Source: Amorphophallus konjac (Eukaryota > Streptophyta > Magnoliopsida > Alismatales > Araceae). From it: a DNA stretch of 64,000 nucleotides. The stretch lies in assembly GCA_022559845.1 (NCBI GenBank), contig CM040118.1, forward strand, positions 232,361,224 through 232,425,223, given 5' to 3'. The translations under genes and the position numbers were made by a program. The notes under the pieces were generated by a model, which had not been told where the DNA came from, did not search any database, and worked only from the letters and a program-made list of their open reading frames with translations. Shown here piece after piece: positions 56,512 through 64,000 of this stretch (positions within the stretch are counted from its first letter, which is position 1; each line of letters opens with the position of its first letter).

Positions 56512-59500
56512 TGTCACGCCCCGAGCCTTTATGACAGCAAAAGACTCACTCGAGAAACGCGAACAGTCGGCATGGTAAACCTCTTGCAAGCAAGAATGAT
56601 CAGAGCGCAAGACAATCACATACATAAATGCAATTGCACAATATTTACTCAAACTTCAACTTTATTTCACAATAATCAAATACAATCATTAATTCCACTT
56701 ATTCCAATATACCAGACTCAAGAAAATAGGAAAATTACACAGACTCAATCTAAACAATTTATACTTCCTAAGTCTTCACTCTCATCTTGACAATACTTTC
56801 ATTCGCTCTCGGACCCGCTACTTGTATAACTCGAATCCGAATTCGAATCACTTCCATCTCCTGAAAAGATTGGAAATAGGTAATGAGCACACTTGCCCAG
56901 TAGGTATCTTCGCATCAACATGAAGGCACTATTAAAGTAATTAACAATTTAGCTCTAAAGAATAAGGTAGAATCATGCGAATGCGATCAATCACGTGTTT
57001 AAACCAAGTAACAAGACGATCATGTAAGATAGAATGAGAGCAAGTATGAACTAGCAAGAATAAAACAAGAACATGATATGGCCTTTCATGAACAAGAATA
57101 TAACGAGAATGTACTAGCAAGCCACATAATCATCACTCCAGTATCTTTTGCTTATGAGCAAGTACCTCGTGATTTTCTGTGGAATATCAAGAAAGTCAAG
57201 TATCGATCATGCTGTATTGTGTTGTGATTTTTCACTTATTTATAAAGAAAGTACTCACAGCGCAATGCGACGCCAGTAGCATCATACCCCATGGTTTATA
57301 ATAGTATGTTTCTGACAATCAGCTGAGGGGACTAGCATAGAGCCCTTGAACATAGTCAGTGCTCGATCGCATCTTCAAGTATAAATCAAGTTTTATCCAC
57401 GCATGTAACAATAAAGTATGGCCAAGAATATAATAAGTTCAAATAAACTCATGATAACAATAATTCAAATGAATGAATGCTTCAATAAGAATCATGAGAA
57501 ATCAAGAATGACTTAAGCAAGGTTATGCTTATGGAAATAAATCGGCAGCATAACGATACGTTCTTTATCTTCCATCCATTATATTAGGTTTCTTGATCAA
57601 TATGATAAGTTCTAGATCATTAATAGTCCATCTAGAAACCTTGGAAAATCAACCCTTGGTACACCTTGGGTTAAAATACTCAAGCAGTGTGACGGTCGTG
57701 TACTGGCCGTTACATGATGTGACGCTCCAGTATTAGGCCGTTACATTAGTCTGAATCCAGAACCAAGAAATCGGACTCAGTGGAATGTGACGGTCGTATA
57801 TTGGGCCGTTACATGTGCCTGACGGTCCAATATAGAGCCTTTACACTACTGATAATCAAAAATATCGATAGTGTAATCTAATCAATGGGCTTTAATGGTA
57901 CAACCAACTCGGCGTCCTAGTGGGAATCCCATGCTCGCGGAGAATTACGGAGGCCTTGAAACAAGATTTCCTAGTCCATTGGAAGGAATATCCAATAGAG
58001 AGGTCCTCATGTCCAAGAATAATGTTCCTATAGTGCAAAGTGAACTAGTGGACAACATACCGGAATATGTGCCATATACTTAAAGAAATGACTCTATATA
58101 TAGAAAATAATGTGTAATAATGCGAAACCAAAATAAAACTCTGTCAATACAACATTGGAAAATCATGAATTAGAATACAAAACTATAGAGTTTTAGCCAA
58201 TGAAATTAGCATAACTTAAAATAACCTAAGATACATTAATCATGTAATTTGATTATGAATCAGTAACTAAACTTGAAGTCATGATAACATGTCCATTTTA
58301 GCTATCTAAGCTTATTTATAAGTAAACTTAACTGGTTATTATTCTACCTTGGGATGACAGAACACTGGTGTCTGACGGTCTAGGATAGGCGCGTTACAGT
58401 GCGTGACGGTTTATCGAGGGGCCGTTACAATAATGTAACGCTCCTGTGAAGATGTGTCAGAACCAACATAATAGTTTGAACACAACAGATTATGTGACAG
58501 TCTATCGTAAGGTCGTTACAGTCATGTGACGGTCTTACGTTGGTGCGTCAGAGAATCTGCTGGCAGTAAACTAAGTAAAGGTTTATGAAAACATAACATA
58601 CCTGGAAATCAAAATACTACCACTATCCTAGTCATGATAACAAAGTATAGGTCATTCTTTATCTTTCATTCATTATATTAGATTCCTTGATCAATATGAT
58701 AAGTTCTAGATCATCAAGAGTCTATTTAGAACCTTGGAATATCAACTCTTGGTCAATCCTTAGGTTAAAATACTCAAGTAGTGTGACGGTCGTGTACTGG
58801 GCCGTTACATGATGTGACGCTCCAGTATTGGGCCGTTACATTAGTCTGAATCCAGAACTAAGAAATTGGACTCAGTTGAATATGACGGTCGTACATTGGG
58901 CCGTTAGATGCTCCTGACGGTCCAGTGTAGAGCCGCTACATTACCGATAACCAAAAACATCGATAGTGTAATCTAATCAATGGGCTTTAAGGATACAACC
59001 AACTCGGCATCCTAGTGGGAATCCCAGGCTCGCGAAGAATTACGGAGGCCTTGAAACAAGATTTTCTAGTCCATTGGAAGGAATATCTAATAGAGAGCTC
59101 CTCATATCCAAGAATAGTGTTCCTATAATGCAAAGTGAACTAAATGGACAACATACCGGAATATGCGCCATGTATTTAAAGAAATGACTCTATAGATGGA
59201 AAAGAATGTGTAACAATGTGAAACCATGAGAAAACTCTGTCAATACAATATTTGGAAAAATCATGATTTAGAATACAAAACTATAGAGTTTTAGCCGATG
59301 AAATTAACATAACTTAAAATAATCCTAAGACACATTAACCATGCAATTTGATTATGAAACAGTAACTAAACTTAAAATCATGATAACATGTCCAAACTTA
59401 GCTATCTAAGCTTATTTATAAGTAAACTCTAACTGGTTATCATTCTGCCTCGGGCTGACAGAACACAGTGCCTGACGATCTAGGATAGGCGCGTTACAGT

Positions 59501-60279
59501 ATTATGACGGTTTATCGAGGGGCCGTTACAGTGGTGTAACGCTCCTGCTAGGGTGCGTCAGAGACAATAGAACAAATAAAAACACAACAGAATGTGACGG
59601 TCTATCGTAAGGCCGTTACATGCATGTGACGGTCTCACGTTAGTGCGTCAGAGAACCTGCTGGCAGTAAACTAAAGTGAAGGTTTATGAAAATATAACAT
59701 GCCTGGAAATCAACATATTACCACTGTCCTAGTCATGATAACGATGCATAGGCCAACTATATGCAAGGGTTTAGTGAATAGACAAGATAATACCTTTTAA
59801 TTTCCATTTAGGGCTAAGAGATGCATGAATGTATAAAACTATGAAATCATGAAATTCTTAGTCTATAATGCATGAAATCAAGCACAATCAGAGGATTTTT
59901 ATCCTTAACAAGTTGTTTTTGCCAATCATGAGATAACCTACCTCTTTTAAGACCTTCAAACTTCGAATTTAATGCTAGGTGCTACCCTTATACCCTTGTA
60001 CTTCTTATGATAAATCAGCAACTTCAATCTGCTCTATTTCCTCAGCCTCTTGACCTAAGGATGTGAAATTTTGAGGGTAAGGAGATGAGACTATTAGGTA
60101 CAAAAAGTTCTAAAGGATTGAACTCTAATTAGCTCGTTTAGACGTCCTAATCTCTGGATCTTTAGGGGTCTTGCGTTCAGATTCCTGGGTTGCTAAGGTT
60201 GAATCAGCAACTTTGGAAGCTTCTATCTTCTTGGTTGCTTGGTCTCCGAGCACGAAATTTGGAGAACTATTAGTCTATA
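56512..60279 (-). repeat. Tekay-2 family LTR, 5' end cut off by Tekay-3
   Basis: The minus-strand end, CTCGGGGCGTGACA, is at 56512, inside the Tat-3 integrase. The sequence matches the solo LTR 33039-36322 until about its position 33680, where Tekay-3 interrupts it at 60280. It contains a tandem duplication of about 1.09 kb. Whether it is a solo LTR or the 3' LTR of a longer element cannot be told, because its other end is outside the window. Confidence 0.88.
57560..59750 (-). repeat. 1.09 kb tandem duplication within the LTR
   Basis: Units of about 57560-58650 and 58655-59750 align with a period of 1094-1095 bases, while the solo LTR has one unit. Each unit holds nine 26 bp paired-box modules, for example 57720-57745, 57788-57813, 57820-57845, 58373-58398, 58404-58429 and 58527-58552, and one GGATTCCCAC block (57895-58010, 58995-59104). 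The units have diverged by many substitutions, so the duplication is old. Confidence 0.9.
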
Positions 60280-63200
60280 TGTCACGCCCCGACGTGGAAT
60301 ATCGGGACGTACAGTCAGAAACAAGCTGGCAAGAGAGAGAATTAATCTAAATATACACAAGTGTTATGAAAAGGGAATAACTAACTGATCATTAAACAAA
60401 CCACAACTGATACAATAATCTCAAATCAACTTATTTCAACTGGGATAACAACCACTAAACCTCAAAAACATAACCGAAACTTAATTACTCTCCAAAGCAC
60501 CACTAAGAGTAAGATAACACTGCTAACACACTAGAACTGATACACTCAAGACATCACTCCTGCCCTTCTCCATCGGTAAGCGCGTCACCTGAAAAGCCTG
60601 GAAAGGGGGGAAACACAACTATGAGCTGACGCTCAGTAGGAAATAACAGGCAAGTTTACATGATTAACAAGTTAAATTACATTTTGATATGTCATGCTAA
60701 AAAGAAATAAAGACGATAACGATATAAAGAAACAACAGTAATAACAAGATCTTACAAGGTCAAGAAATATTTGATATCAAGAATTAACAAGATAACAAGT
60801 ACAAGAATTTACAACAGGAGATATAACAAGAGACAGTAGTAAAGAATTGGCCAATCAAGCAAGTAATTTAACATCCGTTCAAACACGATCAAGTAACAAG
60901 TAACAAGAGATTTTTGTCATAGACGCAACAAGCAAGTCAAGTATTCGGTGCAATGCCCCACCATGTCATTAACATCCCATGGGCTCAATAATTTTTCGGG
61001 CGCTCTCCCCAGGACCAGACCGGGCCCCTATGACGCGATGGCATTGATTTTAATGGCTCCAAAGTCCCACCCGTCCAGACATTTAGTCAATTTTTAATGG
61101 CCAATTAATCAGAGGAATTACTGTCATAAGTACGAGAATTAAGGACTAACATGTCCTTGGATTCAAAACATAAACTCGATTTATACGGTCACTTCAGTGC
61201 CGCATTACAAGAACTAGACCAAAGCTTGGTCCGTGAGGTCAAGAAAGAACGGCTGACAGTGTACCGTTCAGGTGTGTAAGAAATCCATTTTTACTGGGTA
61301 ATAATGACTAAAACAGCAACTTAACAATCAATTTAATCCTAATTACCAAGTTAATATATCAAGGATTATCCATTACCATTTGCATTAAACCAATCTGCCA
61401 AATGATGATTCAAGATGATAAGGCAAAGAACAAACTCACACAGGAGTGAAATAGCATATATTAACAATAATTTAGTTATACCATTAACCAATACTCATGT
61501 GGGTTTCTATTTAACCAATGTATGTGTTGAAACGAAAATGATAAACGGCATGTTTTTACACCATGATAGAACGTAGGAACCAATGCAAATTGAAATCATA
61601 AGGTTTCCTGAATAGGTCACTGGTTCTTCTAGAATAAAATTTTCAATTGGTCTAAGTTAAATGGGTCGATCCCCTAATGATCCGGATCGATCCTCGGGTC
61701 GAAGAACGATAAAAACTGGGTTTCTGGTACATGGGTCAACCCCTGGGGTCGACCCCTGTAAAAACGGGGTCTGCCAGATGCATGGGTCGACCCCTGGGGT
61801 CACCCCTCACAATTCCTGCAGAATGGGTCGACCCTAGAGGTCGACCCCTACAATTTTGCCGTATGGGTCGACCCCATGGGTCGACCCTTTGCTGGGTGCT
61901 GGATGGGTCGACCCCTGGGGTCGACCCCCACAAAATCCAGCAGCATGGGTCGACCCTTTGGGTCGACCCTCGCGCTAGGCCGAATGGGTCGACCCCTGGG
62001 GTCGACCCTCGGGCTGGCCTGGGCTGCCAGGTGATGGGTCGACCCCTGGGGTCGACCCCTGTATGCCCAGAACCGGCCGGGGCTTCCGGAAAACGCATGA
62101 ACTCACCCATTTTGGGTCTAAATGGGTTGGGATTCTAACCACATGGTCTAGGGTTCTTAATATACATACTAGGGTCATAATACAACAGATTTAAAATACG
62201 AATTTCAACAAAAATCAATTAAAACACAACTTATTCTATGATGAACACAAGAAACCATAGTTCTTGACATGCCTCTACTAAATCATAGATTTCTCTCACT
62301 TTATGCAATGGAATTTGGGGCTTCCTATATCAAAAGAAAGCTAACTTAATATGATATGGTTCATATGGATCAGGATTAATACTTCGAAATCAGAAATCAA
62401 CTCGGATGAACACATCAAAAACTAGGTCTAAACATGCTGTTACTACGAGCAGAAATTCTCTAAACATGCTTCATGAATTTTAGGGCTTTCTACTCCTAAT
62501 GAAAGCTAAAAAGATGCTGATTACATCATATAAGTTAATTAGAGTTTGGCCTGTTAAACCTACCTGAATCGAAGGTTGAAATAAGATGCTAGAAATGAAG
62601 AATGAACTTGCTAACCCTTCACAAAAGCCTCGATATCTATCTAGATACCTGATAAAAATTGGGGCTTTCACTCCCACTGGATAGATCTCATCGAGGGGAA
62701 TAAAATGATGTATTCATGATCGAATTTTGGTTGAGAATTCCTACCTCAATTGAAGAAACAAGGAAGGAAGAAGGTAGACGGCGGCCTGCCGACACCTTCA
62801 GTAATCGCCGGATATCTCCCCACATCTGACTCTTCTGCCGACACCACAGCCACCAAAAGAAACTAGACTCGAAGAGCTTTCTATCTATAGCTCACACATC
62901 TTCTAGAGAGTTCTGAGCTGGGAGAATTCGACGGGGCAAGTGACGTGTTAGAAACGGCGCCAAAAAGTTTGACTCAATCAAACTCGACATGCTGTGCCTT
63001 CTAGGGTTAGGGTTTCGAGAAATAGGTAGAGGGCTTTTGATCCTCAGATCAAGACCGTTCATTTACCTCCGGTTTGAGCTAATTTGGTCGAGTATTAAGC
63101 CTCAATTTCGTGTTTTAATCCAAGGTTAGGTAAGGGTCAAAAAGTGTGCACTTAAGGGCTTAAACCCTAATTAGATCTAACCACGGATTTTTAATGGGTT

Positions 63201-63417
63201 GGTCCAAGAAGATAAACTTGCTATCTACATCGACCTTAACCTGTTTACTATTTTTATGGATTTTTATAAGGTAGTCAGATTTTCACTTATTCTATTTCTA
63301 ACGAATTAAATATTAATAAATCCGAAATTCAATTATTAATTCAATAAAAATTTAATTCTTAATTAATAAATACTTAATAAATATATTAAGCTCAATTAAA
63401 TAATTCGGGGTCTTACA
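60280..63417 (-). repeat. Tekay-3 3' LTR (3.1 kb)
   Basis: The minus strand starts TGTAAGACCCCG (63417) and ends GGGGCGTGACA (60280). The polypurine tract and integrase end lie directly upstream, so this is a 3' LTR. It holds the GGGTCGACCC array (61660-62062), the block shared with Tekay-1 (60943-61028) and the acceptor-like motif (60584-60640). CTATA (60275-60279) is the flanking target copy; the partner is outside the window. Confidence 0.92.
61660..62062. repeat. array of paired GGGTCGACCC boxes
   Basis: About nine modules, each two GGGTCGACCC-type palindromes separated by about three bases (ATGGGTCGAC ... GGTCGACCC), begin near 61660, 61730, 61781, 61824, 61864, 61904, 61946, 61984 and 62034. 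They are separated by 10-45 bases of unrelated sequence. A plus-strand frame through it (61731-62138) is a product of the repeat and is not a gene. Confidence 0.92.
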
Positions 63418-63430
63418 CCCTCCTCTACTT
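63418..63430 (-). other. Tekay-3 polypurine tract
   Basis: The minus strand reads AAGTAGAGGAGGG directly before the LTR start TGTAAGACC. It is the plus-strand DNA primer site and confirms the minus orientation. Confidence 0.9.
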
Positions 63431-63493
63431 AAAGGAATTTGGTCCCCCAAATTCACTGCACTAAAACTGAGAGTCGGGAAAAAGATCGCTCAC

Positions 63494-64000
63494 CTAGAAT
63501 AAATCGAGATACCGCTTCCGCATAGTCTCTTCAGACTCCCATGTAGCTTCTTCGGTCCCATGCCGACTCCACTGAATCTTGACCATCGGTATCGAACGAT
63601 TCCGGAGTTGCTGTTGCTTCCGGTCCAGAATCTTGACAGGTCTTTCCTCATAATTCAAATCTTCCTTCAGTTCAAAATCCACCTGCTGAATGATATGAGT
63701 GGGGTCGTACACATATTTCTGTAGCATAGACACATGGAAGACATTGTGTACGCCCGACAATTGCGGCGGTAAAGCCAGTCTGTATGCCACCTCTCCCACT
63801 CTATCTAGAATCTCGAATGGACTAATGTATCTCGGACTCAGCTTGCCATGAATGCCAAATCTTCGGATCCCTCTCGTCGGAGAGACCTTTAAGAACACAT
63901 GCTCGCCAACCTGAAATTCCAATGCTCTTCTTCTGTTGTCGGCATAACTCTTCTATCTTGACTGGGCTACTTGTAACCGGTCTCGGATAATACGTATGTT
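63494..64000 (-). pseudogene. Tekay-3 integrase C-terminus with chromodomain, partial
   Basis: The minus-strand frame from the window edge reads IRIIRDRLQVAQSR, a TAG at 63953-63955 (where CAG is usual before KSYAD), then SYADNRRRALEFQVGEHVF, the integrase GPY/F-type region (GKLSPRYISPFEILDRVGEV), LPPQLSGVHNVFHVSMLQKY, and a C-terminal chromodomain with KIQWSRHGTEEATWESEETM. The chromodomain places it in the chromoviruses, Tekay/Del clade. Such domains direct integration to chromatin with particular histone marks. The rest of pol lies beyond the window. Confidence 0.92.

Noticed and set aside
61660..62062. CRISPR-like array of short palindromic repeats with spacers
   Set aside because: Repeats come in pairs, spacers vary from 10 to 45 bases, and the array lies inside a plant chromovirus LTR. 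There are no cas genes and it is not prokaryotic DNA.
61731..62138. 135-codon plus-strand ORF (and the opposite-strand one) rich in Gly, Arg, Pro
   Set aside because: It is a translation of the GGGTCGACCC array; both strands are open for the same reason.

Overview
The window is plant nuclear DNA made almost entirely of LTR retrotransposons nested in one another; I cannot name the species. The elements present (Ty3/gypsy Tat-Ogre type, Ty3/gypsy chromovirus of Tekay type, Ty1/copia SIRE type), LTRs up to 4.3 kb, plant PBS sequences and a plant-mobile-domain (PMD) like gene remnant suggest a repeat-rich flowering-plant genome, probably a dicot. I see no intact cellular gene, rRNA, tRNA or prokaryotic feature. 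Element names (Tat-1 to -3, Tekay-1 to -3, SIRE-1) are labels for this window only.

Left block (1-31276). Tat-2 (minus strand) is a truncated element, 25061-31276. Tat-1 (minus) is inserted in its protease region; its 5' LTR is 23312-25060, its leader and gag N-terminus run to 21852. Tekay-1 (plus) is inserted in Tat-1 gag with target duplication GCTGG. About 13.8 kb of this composite has been duplicated in tandem: 1-3746 plus LTR 3747-8042 (copy A) matches 13458-17522 plus LTR 17523-21846 (copy B). Copy A keeps Tekay-1 gag-protease-partial RT, which is joined at about 10211 to the middle of the Tat-1 integrase; copy B has only a solo LTR with both target duplications.

Middle block (31277-49793). 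A minus-strand PMD-like gene remnant is split by a TSD-flanked solo LTR (Tekay-2, 33039-36322, GGGTC) and by a TSD-flanked 12 kb SIRE element (37005-49060, CTGCC). SIRE-1 has gag and a plant-transposon-like second ORF but no pol.

Right block (49794-64000). Tat-3 (plus) has an LTR, a PBS, no gag, and degenerate protease, RT, RNase H and integrase. Its integrase is cut by a minus-strand Tekay-2 family LTR (56512-60279), itself cut by the 3' LTR and integrase-chromodomain end of Tekay-3 (60280-64000).

The most interesting signal is not a gene. Several LTR families carry their own short box arranged as fixed-length paired modules of 23-26 bp. One module (TRACGG, 12 bases, SCGTYA, then two bases; 26 bp in about 50 copies) is shared by Tat and Tekay-2, which belong to different retrotransposon lineages. 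The same two also share a ~110 bp block with a GGATTCCCAC loop in a stem whose sequence varies. The boxes resemble known plant transcription-factor cores (AACGG, GCCGCC, CATGCA).
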